Assembly (NCBI RefSeq): GCF_000967545.1
Contig: NZ_JXXV01000036.1
Coordinates: 1 to 64,000 of the forward strand
Direction: 5' to 3'
Length of the DNA stretch: 64,000 nt
Source of the DNA: Vibrio galatheae
Lineage (GTDB): Bacteria; Pseudomonadota; Gammaproteobacteria; Enterobacterales; Vibrionaceae
Both the position numbers and the translations under genes were made by a program. Shown one piece after another: positions 1 through 9,909 of the stretch (position 1 is its first letter; each line of letters starts with the position of its first letter). The notes beneath the pieces were generated by a model, which searched no databases, was not told where the DNA came from, and saw only the letters and a list, made by a program, of their open reading frames with translations.

Positions 1-245
1 ATTTCATACCTGTCACATAACAGTTCTTAGACATTAAAAATCTGTATAAAACTGCTGAACTCTTCTACATTTTTCCTACACTGTATCTTTATACCCAAAA
101 AATAACCTTTTTCACAACAACTTAGAGAACTCTATACCAAGTGCGGGACAAAATGCAGAAATAATCGCTATAGATGTTTAGGTCACGGGTTAGTGGCTTT
201 TATGTACAGCTATACATAGTTTTAAGAGTTCGGATAATATAAAAA
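1..245. other. Noncoding window edge
   Basis: AT-rich stretch between the window edge and the ybiT terminator. I see no convincing open reading frame, tRNA or strong repeat in it. It may hold the promoter of a gene outside the window. Confidence 0.4.
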
Positions 246-271
246 AGCCTCATAGTTTACACTATGAGGCT
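246..271 (-). terminator. Rho-independent terminator of ybiT
   Basis: An 11-bp perfect stem (AGCCTCATAGT / ACTATGAGGCT) with a 4-nt loop, followed on the minus strand by a run of T. It lies just downstream of the ybiT stop codon. Confidence 0.85.
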
Positions 272-297
272 CGGAAGATTATGTGCGGTTATCGTCG

Positions 298-1890
298 TTA
301 GTTTTCAATGCCGCGTGATTTAAGGAATTCAGAATACGTGCCCTTAAAGTCACTAATCTTGTTGTCTTTGATCTCGATGATGCGTGTCGCCAAAGAGTCA
401 ACAAATACACGGTCGTGAGACACGAAAAACAGTGTGCCTTTGTAGTTTTCAAGCGCCGTGTTAAGTGACTCAATTGATTCCATATCCATGTGGTTGGTTG
501 GTTCATCCATTAGCAACATATTAGGTTTGTGCATCATCAACTTGCCTAAGAGCATGCGACCTTGTTCACCACCAGAAAGTACTTTGACTGACTTTTTGAT
601 GTCATCTTGCGAAAATAACATTCGTCCAAGGAAGCTGCGTATGACTTGCTCATCATCACCTTCCTGACGCCACTGCCCCATCCAATCCATAAGATTGAGG
701 TCTTCTGCGAAGTCTTCCGCGTGATCCTGCGCATAGTAGCCAATATTTGAGTTTTCCGACCACTTAAATTCACCAGTACGCGGTTCAAGCACACCAGCTA
801 AAGTGTTAAGAAGTGTGGTTTTACCCACGCCGTTTTCACCGATAATAGCGACACGCTCGCCAACTTCAAAAATCGCATTGAAGTCGCTAAACAGATCGTC
901 TTCAAAACCTTGGCTTAAGTTTTCAACGATCAATGCATTACGGAACAGCTCTTTAGACTGTTCAAAACGAATGAACGGGTTTTGGCGGCTTGATGCTTTA
1001 ACTTCAGCCAATTGAATTTTATCGATTTGCTTAGCACGAGACGTTGCTTGTTTTGCTTTCGATGCGTTAGCCGAGAAACGAGCAACGAAGGTCTGCAATT
1101 CAGCAATCTGCGCCTTTTTCTTTGCGTTGTCTGACAACAGTCGATCGCGAGCTTGTGAGGCTGCGGTCATGTATTCGTCGTAGTTACCCGGATAAACACG
1201 CAGTTCACCATAATCTAAATCAGCCATGTGAGTACAAACTGAGTTTAAGAAGTGACGGTCGTGCGAGATGATGATCATGGTACAGTTACGTTGGTTTAGC
1301 GTATCTTCTAGCCAGCGAATGGTATCCATGTCCAGGTTGTTGGTTGGTTCGTCAAGTAGCATGATGTGAGGGTCAGCAAACAGAACCTGAGCCAATAGAA
1401 CGCGCAGTTTCCAGCCCGGGGCCACTTCACTCATCAATCCGTAATGCTGCTCTTCAGGAATGCCCACCGCTAGTAGCAATTCGCCCGCTTTGGCGTCGGC
1501 CATGTAGCCGTCCATTTCAGCGAACTGCACTTCAAGATCAGCCACCAGCATGCCTTCGTCTTCACTCATTTCTGGTAACGAATAGATACGGTCACGCTCT
1601 TTTTTTACTTCCCACAGTTCCTTGTAACCCATGATCACAGTATCGATAACGGTGAACTCTTCGTAAGCAAATTGATCCTGATTCAGTTTGGCAACGCGTT
1701 CATTAGGATCGTAACTTACATTACCGCCCGTTGGGTCAAGCTCACCACTTAGGATTTTCATAAACGTTGATTTACCACAGCCGTTTGCACCGATAAGGCC
1801 GTAACGGTTACCTTCACCAAACTTAACAGAGATATTTTCAAAGAGTGGCTTCGCGCCAAATTGTTGTGTGATGTTGTTAGTGGAAATCAA
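298..1890 (-). CDS. ybiT: ABC-F family ATPase YbiT
   Basis: A 530-residue soluble protein with two ABC ATPase cassettes and no membrane segments, the plan of ABC-F translation factors that bind the ribosomal E site. The first Walker A is GANGCGKST (about residues 34-42) and the second is GENGVGKTT. The first cassette has a diverged signature (SEVAPGWK) and the second has LSGGEQGR. Each cassette has a Walker B LLDEPTN or LMDEPTN. The linker between them carries the basic segment ([15 protein letters not shown]) typical of this family. Length and sequence match E. coli YbiT closely, so I prefer YbiT over EttA, Uup or YheS. It is transcribed alone, with its own terminator, and divergently from the ATPase-MscS pair. 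The precise ribosomal role of YbiT is only partly known. Confidence 0.93.
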   Translation of the reverse strand: MISTNNITQQFGAKPLFENISVKFGEGNRYGLIGANGCGKSTFMKILSGELDPTGGNVSYDPNERVAKLNQDQFAYEEFTVIDTVIMGYKELWEVKKERDRIYSLPEMSEDEGMLVADLEVQFAEMDGYMADAKAGELLLAVGIPEEQHYGLMSEVAPGWKLRVLLAQVLFADPHIMLLDEPTNNLDMDTIRWLEDTLNQRNCTMIIISHDRHFLNSVCTHMADLDYGELRVYPGNYDEYMTAASQARDRLLSDNAKKKAQIAELQTFVARFSANASKAKQATSRAKQIDKIQLAEVKASSRQNPFIRFEQSKELFRNALIVENLSQGFEDDLFSDFNAIFEVGERVAIIGENGVGKTTLLNTLAGVLEPRTGEFKWSENSNIGYYAQDHAEDFAEDLNLMDWMGQWRQEGDDEQVIRSFLGRMLFSQDDIKKSVKVLSGGEQGRMLLGKLMMHKPNMLLMDEPTNHMDMESIESLNTALENYKGTLFFVSHDRVFVDSLATRIIEIKDNKISDFKGTYSEFLKSRGIEN

Positions 1891-2113
1891 TGTCGTTACC
1901 TATTTAATGTGAAAAACCGCGCCACACTACTGCTTCAAGCTAATAACTTCAAGTGTTGTTTTAGCTTTGCTCGATGAACACTTGATGACAACGAAAATTC
2001 ACTTCTGAAAACGTCATCACATTTGCGAATCGGTTTAAGTACGACTCAATTGGCTCGCAATCAGCACCATTCTTGCTAAACTAACTCTAACTTTATAAGT
2101 TTTAAGAGATTTC

Positions 2114-4456
2114 ATGAGCTATACGATACGTTTATTGCTGGTGGGCATCGCCTTTCTTGCGACTTATGCTCACGCGCAGTGGGATTATGACTTGGCGCCT
2201 ACGCCGTCTGCCTCGTCAGTGGCTAGCGATATAAGTCATGAAGTCGAACAGTTACCCGATCCACTTTTCATAACCACCAGCGAAGCACAGAAAGTTGAGT
2301 TACTTTTAAATGCTGCTCTCCACGAACAAGCTAAGCAGCGAGCTATTTTTGACAACCAATTGAAAAACTACCGTGTTACGGGAACTGAAAACGCATGGTT
2401 TGATGTACAAAGCAGTTACCTGACCTTGTCGAGCTTAGCGCAAAGTAAACAGCGCTTACTCGAGTTATCCGACACCGCGACACGTAACCGTTTAACAGGA
2501 TTCGGTCCCCTCGGCGTCACTGAGTTTAAAGGAGAGCTGTACCAAACTAAACTCAACATTCAATATTTGATTCATTTCCAAGTACGCAGCTTTCAGGCGC
2601 TGTTCAAAGACCTATTAATATCGCCCGTGCCAGTCATCTGGGCAGGCGTTAAAGTAATGTTCATCTATTTGACTTTAATCTGGTGGCTTGCGAATAATTC
2701 ACGAATCATCCAATCATTCAAGAGCTCATCACTAGAAAGCAATTCCAATCCCCCCATTTGGGTTCGCTCTTTGTGGTACTTAAGCCGAGCGAATATCGCA
2801 CTAGCTTGGTTGATAACGATTACCCTATCACTAAGGGTACTGGCAGAGATCGCCAGTTTGCAGCATCTCATTATCTTAGAAATTTTCACTTGGTGGATAT
2901 TAGGCGGCGCTATAACGATCAGCTTTATCTTAGAATTTACTTATCATAATAGCCGCACTTCCAATCCAATGTTGACGGCACTGCGTTTATCAACCATTCG
3001 CCGTTATGTTTGGAGCATCATATTCGCCGGGGTCATACTGCAAATTTCAATTCGTACCTTAGGCAAAGGGACGATTTATTATTGGATCCACAGCGCGCTG
3101 CTTTTATGGTTCGTTTTGGTGACGATTTCTGCCCTTTATATGTGGCGAGAAACCGTTTTTGAGCGCGTGAAGCAGATAGCCGAGCGTCCTGTATGGATTC
3201 AATGGGCACAAGCAAAAAAAGAGACGTTCTTAGTCAATATCGTCGCAACAGCTCTCGCGTCGATATGGCTGTTGCTGCAGCTAATCCAACATAAAGTGAT
3301 CGCTGCCCTGTCTCACTTTCAATTCTTCCGTCAGGCACTAGCGTATCTTTTTCGGGTCGAAGTCGCCAAACAAACCAATAGTGACCTCAATAATCAGCTC
3401 GTACGCCTGCGCGGTGACGCGGTATTTAATTATGTGCTTCCCGGCAGCAGTGACAGCCAGTTGATTGATTATGCAAATGAGGAAATCAAACAACTTTCCA
3501 AGTATCTGCTCACCGATAGTCCAGCGGTATGCGTTGTGACGGGCGAACGTGGCGTCGGAACGACAACTTTACTTAGGTCACTGCTCAATCGCGTCAAAAA
3601 TGCCGAGCCAATTTACTTAAACTGCCCTTATGCTGGCTACAGCGCTCTGCTGACACATTTAGCCGTCAGTATTGGTCTTGACGAAGACGCGAGCGACACA
3701 CAAGTACTCGCCCACTTACGCAAAAGCGACTCTACCTTTTTAATCGCGATCGATAACAGCCAGCGCTTAGTCCGGCCTATGGTTGGTGGGCTAAGTGATC
3801 TTATTCGCATCACTAACCTTTTACGCCGTTCACGCAAAAATCATCGCGTGGTGTTTGCTATCGAGAAAGCAAGCTGGCGCTTTGTGGATAGAGCGAGAGG
3901 CGAACGTTTGTTGTTTGATTTAGTCTCGTTTCTGCCCCCTTGGTCAGAAAGACAAATCGGCCAGCTACTGGATACTCGCATCAACCAAGACGACCAATAT
4001 CCGCTGAGCTTTGAAGGGCTATCGGTACCAAAACAATGGGATCAAGAAGACTCAACCGAAGAGCAGCGGGCGAAAAAAGGGTTTTATCGTATTTTATGGC
4101 ACTACTCCGACGGCAACCCCACGGTAGCGCTACGCTTTTTCCGCTTTTCTCTGCATCGTGATAAGGAGACAGAACAAGTCTATGTACGACTGTTCAGTAC
4201 CCCCGAGTCACAGGAATTAGAGAAAATGCCCAAACCCATGTTGGCGGTGCTGCGCTCTATTCTACAACTTGAGATCGCATCTCCCGATATTCTTTCTGAG
4301 TGCACCCAGCTTACCATTGCCGAAATCACCGGCATACTGCGCTATTTTCAAAGCCGCGGATATATAGAGTGGTCGGAAGACAAAGCGAAAATTTCAGACC
4401 ACTGGTTTCGCCACATTACCAACGTTTTAGACCGTCAACATTTATTGGTGAAGTAG
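2114..4456 (+). CDS. Membrane-anchored P-loop ATPase paired with MscS channel
   Basis: A 780-residue protein I cannot assign to a named family. It opens with a probable signal peptide ending near AHA|Q (residues 20-22). A helical, presumably periplasmic region follows (about 50-165), then about six hydrophobic segments (near 175-193, 227-247, 253-273, 298-312, 325-343 and 373-391). The C-terminal half is a predicted cytoplasmic NTPase: Walker A GERGVGTTT at about 477-485 and a Walker B-like strand FLIAIDNSQ at about 542-550, with Asn where a catalytic Glu is usual. The last 60 residues look like a winged helix. This order recalls AAA/STAND-type ATPases. The ATG has an AAGAGA ribosome site. 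The stop is followed one base later by the MscS gene, so the two are almost surely co-translated. A role in gating or regulating the channel is inference from gene order. Confidence 0.7.
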   Translation: MSYTIRLLLVGIAFLATYAHAQWDYDLAPTPSASSVASDISHEVEQLPDPLFITTSEAQKVELLLNAALHEQAKQRAIFDNQLKNYRVTGTENAWFDVQSSYLTLSSLAQSKQRLLELSDTATRNRLTGFGPLGVTEFKGELYQTKLNIQYLIHFQVRSFQALFKDLLISPVPVIWAGVKVMFIYLTLIWWLANNSRIIQSFKSSSLESNSNPPIWVRSLWYLSRANIALAWLITITLSLRVLAEIASLQHLIILEIFTWWILGGAITISFILEFTYHNSRTSNPMLTALRLSTIRRYVWSIIFAGVILQISIRTLGKGTIYYWIHSALLLWFVLVTISALYMWRETVFERVKQIAERPVWIQWAQAKKETFLVNIVATALASIWLLLQLIQHKVIAALSHFQFFRQALAYLFRVEVAKQTNSDLNNQLVRLRGDAVFNYVLPGSSDSQLIDYANEEIKQLSKYLLTDSPAVCVVTGERGVGTTTLLRSLLNRVKNAEPIYLNCPYAGYSALLTHLAVSIGLDEDASDTQVLAHLRKSDSTFLIAIDNSQRLVRPMVGGLSDLIRITNLLRRSRKNHRVVFAIEKASWRFVDRARGERLLFDLVSFLPPWSERQIGQLLDTRINQDDQYPLSFEGLSVPKQWDQEDSTEEQRAKKGFYRILWHYSDGNPTVALRFFRFSLHRDKETEQVYVRLFSTPESQELEKMPKPMLAVLRSILQLEIASPDILSECTQLTIAEITGILRYFQSRGYIEWSEDKAKISDHWFRHITNVLDRQHLLVK

Positions 4457-4457
4457 T

Positions 4458-5339
4458 ATGATTCGATATTTATCTGTTCTTTTTGCGTTAATGTTTTGTG
4501 CGACTTCGCTTGCGTCTGAGTCAACAACAGGTGTCGACAACATTGCCCAAATCGCAAGTTTGGTTCGATGGAGTGGCGTGCTGTTTTCACTGGTGATTAT
4601 CGCCGCGACTTGGTTGTTACTCAAGTTCATGAATTCACTGGTCGAAAGTGTCGGCGGGCAATTCGCTCAATATCGTCTACCTCTGCAAAAGCTACAGTCT
4701 TTCATGCAGTTTTTTATCTACATGGGAGCAGGTATTCTGGTGTTCATGTTGAGTTTTCGCATTAACGATCAAATTCTCGCTTTGATAGGCGGGACGCTTG
4801 CGGTGTCAATCGGCTTTGCGCTTAAGGACTTAGCGGCTTCTTTCATTGCTGGCATGACCGTTATGGTTGATCGTCCCTTTCAAGTTGGTGACCGCGTCAC
4901 GTTTGAGGGCAATTATGGTGACATTATTACGATTGGCTTACGCTCAGTCAGGATGCGTACCTTAAACGATGACATCATCACTATCCCGAACAACAAGTTT
5001 TTGAATGAGGTCACTGTCAGTGGCAACTACGGCGCTTTAGATATGCAGGTGGTGATCCCCTTTTTCATCGGAATGGATGAAGACATCACCCTCGCCCGAG
5101 ACCTAATTCAAGAAGCGGCCTCTTCCAGTCGCTATATTCATCTGCCCAAACCTGTCACCGTACTTGTTAAGCAAACCATCACAGATAACTACCTCGCTAT
5201 TCAACTGACGTGCAAAGCGTATGTGGTTGACACTACTTACGAAAAACTGTTTGAAACCGACATTACGCTAAGAGTGATGAAGGAATTTAGAAAGCACTCG
5301 ATTAAACCGCCTCAGATCGCCGTCCAGAGCCAGCCCTAA
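4458..5339 (+). CDS. MscS-family mechanosensitive channel
   Basis: A 293-residue small-conductance mechanosensitive channel homologue. A hydrophobic N-terminus (possible signal peptide ending near LAS|E) is followed by two hydrophobic helices (about 38-58 and 85-105). Next is the pore-lining TM3 region with alternating small residues (GGTLAVSIGFALKDLAAS, about 111-128). The beta domain motif RPFQVGDRVTFEG and the NNKFLNE segment are characteristic of the family. The C-terminal alpha/beta domain completes the vestibule. Length is close to E. coli MscS (286). It begins one base after the upstream ATPase stop codon, so translation is probably coupled. By family it would release solutes during hypo-osmotic shock, but the partner suggests an additional or different control. 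Confidence 0.9.
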   Translation: MIRYLSVLFALMFCATSLASESTTGVDNIAQIASLVRWSGVLFSLVIIAATWLLLKFMNSLVESVGGQFAQYRLPLQKLQSFMQFFIYMGAGILVFMLSFRINDQILALIGGTLAVSIGFALKDLAASFIAGMTVMVDRPFQVGDRVTFEGNYGDIITIGLRSVRMRTLNDDIITIPNNKFLNEVTVSGNYGALDMQVVIPFFIGMDEDITLARDLIQEAASSSRYIHLPKPVTVLVKQTITDNYLAIQLTCKAYVVDTTYEKLFETDITLRVMKEFRKHSIKPPQIAVQSQP

Positions 5340-5360
5340 CGTATCCATTGCACACAAAGC

Positions 5361-7391
5361 TTAAAGATTCATGACTTTAAGCTCAGGTTCGGCGCGCTCT
5401 GGAAGAAAAATACTGAATTGGCTGCCTTTGCCATATTCAGAGCTCACTTTAAGTTCTCCGCCGGATTGGCTCAAAATACTTTGCGATACCGACAGGCCAA
5501 GACCAGTGCCTTCCCGCTTAGTCGTATAGAAGGGGGCAAAAATGCGCTTCAAATTTTCTGGCTTAATACCGCAGCCCTCATCTTGGACATGAATCACCGC
5601 GCCCCATGTTTTGTCATCTTCAACCCAATCCTCACTTGAAATGGTCAATTTTCCCTTTCCGCTCATCGCATGAATCGCGTTCATCTGCAGGTTAACCAAT
5701 ATTTGTAGCAGTTGATGGCGATTGACTTCGACACACGTCTCAGCATTCAACGCAGTATCAAATTGGACTTCACGTTTTTTCGATCCTGTTTTGACCAGAG
5801 TAATACTCTCTTCAATGATGGGATTGATGTGTTGCCAAGTGATCTCATCCTGTACACCACCCTGGCGACTGTATTGCAGCAAACTGCGTGTGATATTACG
5901 AATGCGATCAATTTGAGCGTGGATGGCATCTATTTCTTCGCTCACTCGCGCTGAGTCAGCGCCTAACTCAAATTGGATCAATTCAACATTGCCAAGTATC
6001 ACCGCTGTCGGGTTATTAATTTCATGCGCGATGCCCGCGGTCAACTCCCCCAACGCAGCCAGTTTTTCATTCACCACCAGTTTATCTCTGGTTTGATTGA
6101 GCAGTTGAATGTGCAGCTCAAGCTGTTGGGTTTTCTCTTTAAGGCTCGCCGTTCTATCATGCACTTTGCATTCGAGCTCATCGGCAGCACGCTGAATTTC
6201 GGTGTTGCGCTGTTTAAGTAGGTCAAGCATGTTGTCAAACTGCTTAGCTAGCAATGCCAGTTCATGGCCATCATCAAGACCGAGCGGCCCAATACGGGTC
6301 TCTTTGCCTAACTGTATTTGTTTAATGACCCGATGAATATGTTCAATAGGCACAAACAAATCGCGCGAACCTCGATAAACAAGCAAACTCGATAGCAGCA
6401 GCAGTACCACAGTCGTGATTGAGATTTCAGCAATATTGGTCATGTAGGTCGCGATAAACGGCCACAGTAAATAGCCAGTGTAAAGCATGCCGATTTCGTT
6501 GCTGTATTGATCATACAGCGGAGTGTATGCGGTGATGTACCAAGCATCATAGACGAAAGCTAGGTTGGTCCAATCATGCCCTTCAATCAACACGGTTTGC
6601 TTAACTTCGTCCGATACCCGCGTGCCGATTGCGCGTCCAAGTCGATCGTTGCTGTCTAACGGAACATTGGTACTGATGCGCAGATCGTCCAAAAACACCG
6701 TTAAAGTACCGACAGGCCGGAGGTGATCTTGCTTAGACGGATAGATAAGGTCACGTATCGCATCGACCAGACCGGTACTGTTATTAAGCAGTAGACCGCC
6801 ATCAAGAAAACCGATGATGTCGTTGAGTTCATTTCGTACTGGAATCACAGTTCGACTGACCAAACCGCGTTTTTCGACGCTATCGTTACCAACGATTGGC
6901 GTCTGCGCCCGAGCCGCGAGACCTGTGTCCAACTCAAGCAGCTCTTGTTCTGATAAGACATCAAAAAAAGATTCTCGATGAGTGAGATCCATAAAACGAA
7001 ACTTATTGTCTATGCTGTCAACACGATGAAAACGGAGGAAGTCGAGTTTATACTTCTCTCTTTGCTGGGCGACCCATATCTCCAAATCAGAGTCCGCGAG
7101 ATTAGCTTGACGTGCGCGGCGAATAAACTGATATGAACTGGCAAAGGCCTTAACATGATTGGCTTGTTTCTCTTGAATAAGCGCAATGCTGTTTTCAGCG
7201 AACCCAAGCCGTTCTGATACATCGACAAGGGCACTTTGCCAAGTGTAATGGATAGACCAATAAATCGTTATACCAATCAGTGCAAGCAGCGTTAATACAA
7301 TCGGTGCAGAGGTTAAAATCATCAACCGATAACGCACCATGGTTTTGAATCGATAGCGCCATTTTGACCATATATTGGGACTATTCGGCAT
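5361..7391 (-). CDS. Sensor histidine kinase of oxyanion locus
   Basis: A 676-residue membrane sensor kinase. TM1 is at about 24-46, a large periplasmic region of about 280 residues follows (double-Cache-like by size and layout), then TM2 at about 328-348, a HAMP-like linker and a coiled coil. The HisKA H-box is ALGELTAGIAHEINNPTA, with the phospho-acceptor His near 463. The HATPase_c domain has an N-box (QMNAIHAM), a G1 box (DEGCGI) and a G2 box (GTGLGLS). The H-box resembles DctB/NtrB-type kinases that pair with sigma-54 activators. The ATG at 7391 has an AGGA site and overlaps the response regulator stop by 11 bases. A GTG at 7406 is a less likely start. The ligand is unknown. The adjacent divergent oxyanion transporter makes molybdate, tungstate or a linked cue an inference only. 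Confidence 0.88.
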   Translation of the reverse strand: MPNSPNIWSKWRYRFKTMVRYRLMILTSAPIVLTLLALIGITIYWSIHYTWQSALVDVSERLGFAENSIALIQEKQANHVKAFASSYQFIRRARQANLADSDLEIWVAQQREKYKLDFLRFHRVDSIDNKFRFMDLTHRESFFDVLSEQELLELDTGLAARAQTPIVGNDSVEKRGLVSRTVIPVRNELNDIIGFLDGGLLLNNSTGLVDAIRDLIYPSKQDHLRPVGTLTVFLDDLRISTNVPLDSNDRLGRAIGTRVSDEVKQTVLIEGHDWTNLAFVYDAWYITAYTPLYDQYSNEIGMLYTGYLLWPFIATYMTNIAEISITTVVLLLLSSLLVYRGSRDLFVPIEHIHRVIKQIQLGKETRIGPLGLDDGHELALLAKQFDNMLDLLKQRNTEIQRAADELECKVHDRTASLKEKTQQLELHIQLLNQTRDKLVVNEKLAALGELTAGIAHEINNPTAVILGNVELIQFELGADSARVSEEIDAIHAQIDRIRNITRSLLQYSRQGGVQDEITWQHINPIIEESITLVKTGSKKREVQFDTALNAETCVEVNRHQLLQILVNLQMNAIHAMSGKGKLTISSEDWVEDDKTWGAVIHVQDEGCGIKPENLKRIFAPFYTTKREGTGLGLSVSQSILSQSGGELKVSSEYGKGSQFSIFLPERAEPELKVMNL

Positions 7392-8829
7392 AGCTTGATT
7401 CCTCACTATCCCACTCTTTGAATTTACGCTCTAACGTTTTACGCGCTACCCCAAGAACGCGAGCGGCGGCTGATTTGTTGCCATCATGATGATCAACTAG
7501 CTGCTGAATATGAGCTTTTTCCACTTGTTTGAGCGACCAGCTATTCGGGTATCCCTCATTTTGCCAATGACTTCCCGTCAGCTCGACGACCTCAGCGCCA
7601 CTGGATACCGATAGAGTGACCGAAGGTTTCAGCGTATCGCCATGGATTTCACGCCAATAATGCGCAGGCGGCTTGCCTAGCAGAATGCAACGCTCGATTA
7701 AGTTTTTCAGCTCACGAATATTGCCTGGCCAGTCGTACTCTCTCATCGCGAGAATATCTTCATGGGCCCAGTTGGGATTTGGCATACCTAACTCAGAGGC
7801 GAGCATTTTAGTAAAAAACGGCACCAAGTCGATTAAGTCAGCTTTACGCTCTCTAAGTGGTGCGACATCGATCTTAAGCACATTCAGGCGATAAAACAGA
7901 TCGGCGCGGAAACTTCCTTTACTAACCTCCTGCTGCAAATTTCGGTTGGTTGCTGCCACAACTCTTACGTCGACAGCTATCTCTTTTTCTCCCCCAACAG
8001 GGCGAATGGTTCTTTGTTCTAACACTCGCAGCAAGGCTGACTGCATAGCCAGAGGCATTTCACCGATTTCGTCTAAAAATAAGGTTCCGCCACTTGCGAC
8101 ACGAAATAGTCCCTCGCGGCTTTTTTTCGCGCCGGTAAAGGCACCAGCGTTATGACCGAACAATTCACTCTCAAGCAGCTCAGGGGCTATCGCACCGCAG
8201 TTTATCGCGACAAAAGGACCACTGCGTTGGCTGGCTTCATGGATTCCCCGTGCCACCAGCTCTTTACCTGTGCCTGATTCGCCCTCGATTAATACCGAAG
8301 CTCGCGATGGCGCAAACTGGGCAATCAGTTGCTTTAGCTGCGCAGTCTTTTCAGAACTACCGACCATATCTGTCGCAATGTGGCGTTTAAATTCATGACG
8401 TAGCGCAAATTGATGTCTTTGCGCCAACCGCTTGTCAACACAGCGCTGCACTGCTTGCAACATCTGCTCTAAGTTGAACGGCTTGAGGATAAAGTCAGAT
8501 GCACCAAGTTTAAGCGCCGAGATGGCTGTTTCGAGATCCGCGTAGCCTGTCATGAATATGATATCGGCCTTCTTGTCGGGATCGGTAAAGGCTTCTTCCC
8601 ATTCAATACCAGAGCGACCCGGCAAATTGATATCTAAAATTATCAGATCATAGTGGTTTGTGCAGCGCAGCTCCTCTGCGTGTTCAATGCTGCCGACACA
8701 ATCCACTTTTGAAAACCATTTGCTTAGCGCTTTATTAAGGATCGTTTGCATCCCTATTTCATCATCGACAACGAGAACAGCAAAGGCTTGATATTGTGTG
8801 GCTTTATTTAGATTGGTTGATGTCGGCAT
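7381..8829 (-). CDS. NtrC-family sigma-54-dependent response regulator
   Basis: A 482-residue three-domain activator. The receiver domain (about 10-125) has the phosphorylated Asp in LIILDINLPG. The AAA+ domain (about 150-385) has Walker A GESGTGKE, an intact GAFTGA loop that contacts sigma-54, and the Walker B region GGTLFLDEIGEMP. The C-terminus is a Fis-type helix-turn-helix (GNKSAAARVLGVARKTLERK). All residues needed for sigma-54 activation appear present. It precedes and overlaps its kinase gene. It is divergent from the oxyanion transporter, whose promoter region holds a GG-N10-GC sigma-54 element, so the transporter operon is its most likely target (inference). ATG 8829 was preferred over the in-frame GTG at 8838. 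Confidence 0.92.
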   Translation of the reverse strand: MPTSTNLNKATQYQAFAVLVVDDEIGMQTILNKALSKWFSKVDCVGSIEHAEELRCTNHYDLIILDINLPGRSGIEWEEAFTDPDKKADIIFMTGYADLETAISALKLGASDFILKPFNLEQMLQAVQRCVDKRLAQRHQFALRHEFKRHIATDMVGSSEKTAQLKQLIAQFAPSRASVLIEGESGTGKELVARGIHEASQRSGPFVAINCGAIAPELLESELFGHNAGAFTGAKKSREGLFRVASGGTLFLDEIGEMPLAMQSALLRVLEQRTIRPVGGEKEIAVDVRVVAATNRNLQQEVSKGSFRADLFYRLNVLKIDVAPLRERKADLIDLVPFFTKMLASELGMPNPNWAHEDILAMREYDWPGNIRELKNLIERCILLGKPPAHYWREIHGDTLKPSVTLSVSSGAEVVELTGSHWQNEGYPNSWSLKQVEKAHIQQLVDHHDGNKSAAARVLGVARKTLERKFKEWDSEESSYAE

Positions 8830-8903
8830 GATACCCACTTTCTTATTATGGTGATTAGGACAGAGTGTACCAACTTTATTCTGCCACGACCCAACAAATG
8901 TGA

Positions 8904-8914
8904 GACATTTTGTC
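8904..8914. promoter_or_regulatory. Candidate activator site (UAS)
   Basis: A short perfect inverted repeat GACA-TTT-TGTC about 65 bases upstream of the sigma-54 element. Its place fits an upstream activating site for the Fis-type DNA-binding domain of the adjacent regulator. The repeat is short, so this is a weak call based on position. Confidence 0.3.
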
Positions 8915-8975
8915 CGTCATCAAACTTTAGTGACTCACCTCATGCAAAATTCCTTTGAAAACAGTGACTAATTCT

Positions 8976-8991
8976 TGGCATTAAGATTGCT
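8976..8991 (+). promoter_or_regulatory. Sigma-54 promoter of tupA/vtpA operon
   Basis: TGGCATTAAGATTGCT fits the consensus TGGCAC-N5-TTGCW, with an exact GG-N10-GC spacing. It predicts transcription starting near 9002 and an untranslated leader of about 86 bases to the ATG at 9088. A sigma-54 activator gene lies divergently next door, which strengthens the call. Confidence 0.7.
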
Positions 8992-9087
8992 ATTTATGCG
9001 AACCAGCCAATAGAATGAATCTAATCGCATAGGCTCACATTGTTAACTTTTATCAAGCCCAAGTGGCAAAAATGGATTAATGACACT

Positions 9088-9903
9088 ATGAAAGCTATTA
9101 CTGTCGCCTTAGCGACCGCCTCACTCAGCCTGTTTTGTTACTCAGCCTCTGCCGAAGAGGTTCAACACGTACGTTTAGCCACCACAACCAGCACTTATCA
9201 CTCAGGGCTGTTAGATTACCTGTTACCAGAGTTTGAACAAGACACAGGTTACAAGGTAGATGTGGTTGCCGCTGGTACTGGCAAATCATTAAAAATGGGC
9301 GAAAACGGTGATGTGGATTTGGTGATGACCCATGCACCTAAGGCGGAAGCTAACTTTGTCGAGCAAGGATTTGGCGTGTTGCCGCGTAAATTGATGTACA
9401 ACGACTTTGTCATCGTCGGCCCACACGCTGACCCAGCTAAGGTGGCGCAGCAAAAAGATATTGCCGAGGTATTTAAAAGCATCGCAACAAGTGACTCTAC
9501 CTTCGTTTCTCGCGGTGACGACTCTGGCACACACAAAAAAGAAAAAGGCATCTGGCAACAAACTCAAATGGAGCCCAACTTTGCAGGCTATCGCAGCGTT
9601 GGTCAGGGTATGGGGCCAACCCTAAACATGGCCAATGAGATGCAAGGGTATACCATGACAGACCGTGGAACTTGGCTTGCTTACAACAATACGCTTGATC
9701 TCGAGATCCTATTTGAAGGCGATAAGAATTTATTTAACCCTTACCAAGTGATTCTGGTCAATCCACAGCGTTACCCGCGCATTAACTACCAAGGAGCGAA
9801 AATTTTCAGTGATTGGCTAGTTACCGCCAAGGGTCAGCAGTTGATCAATGAGTTCAAACTCAACGGTAAACAATTGTTCGTTGCCAATGCGAACGAGCTA
9901 TAA
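9088..9903 (+). CDS. tupA: Tungstate/molybdate-binding periplasmic protein
   Basis: A 271-residue substrate-binding protein with a signal peptide (MKAITVALATASLSLFCYSA, cleaved near SASA|EE). The family motif ATTTSTYHSG lies just after the signal, and VDLVMTHAPKAE and SRGDDSGTH are further conserved TupA segments. The last includes the Ser, Arg and His residues typical of oxyanion contacts in this family. It matches the TupA/VtpA class, which binds tungstate and molybdate; V. cholerae VtpA is the closest named relative I know. I chose ATG 9088, which begins a clean signal peptide, over the TTG at 9040. It is first in an operon with permease and ATPase and lies downstream of a sigma-54 promoter. 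Which oxyanion is preferred cannot be read from sequence alone. Confidence 0.88.
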   Translation: MKAITVALATASLSLFCYSASAEEVQHVRLATTTSTYHSGLLDYLLPEFEQDTGYKVDVVAAGTGKSLKMGENGDVDLVMTHAPKAEANFVEQGFGVLPRKLMYNDFVIVGPHADPAKVAQQKDIAEVFKSIATSDSTFVSRGDDSGTHKKEKGIWQQTQMEPNFAGYRSVGQGMGPTLNMANEMQGYTMTDRGTWLAYNNTLDLEILFEGDKNLFNPYQVILVNPQRYPRINYQGAKIFSDWLVTAKGQQLINEFKLNGKQLFVANANEL

Positions 9904-9909
9904 CGCTGA

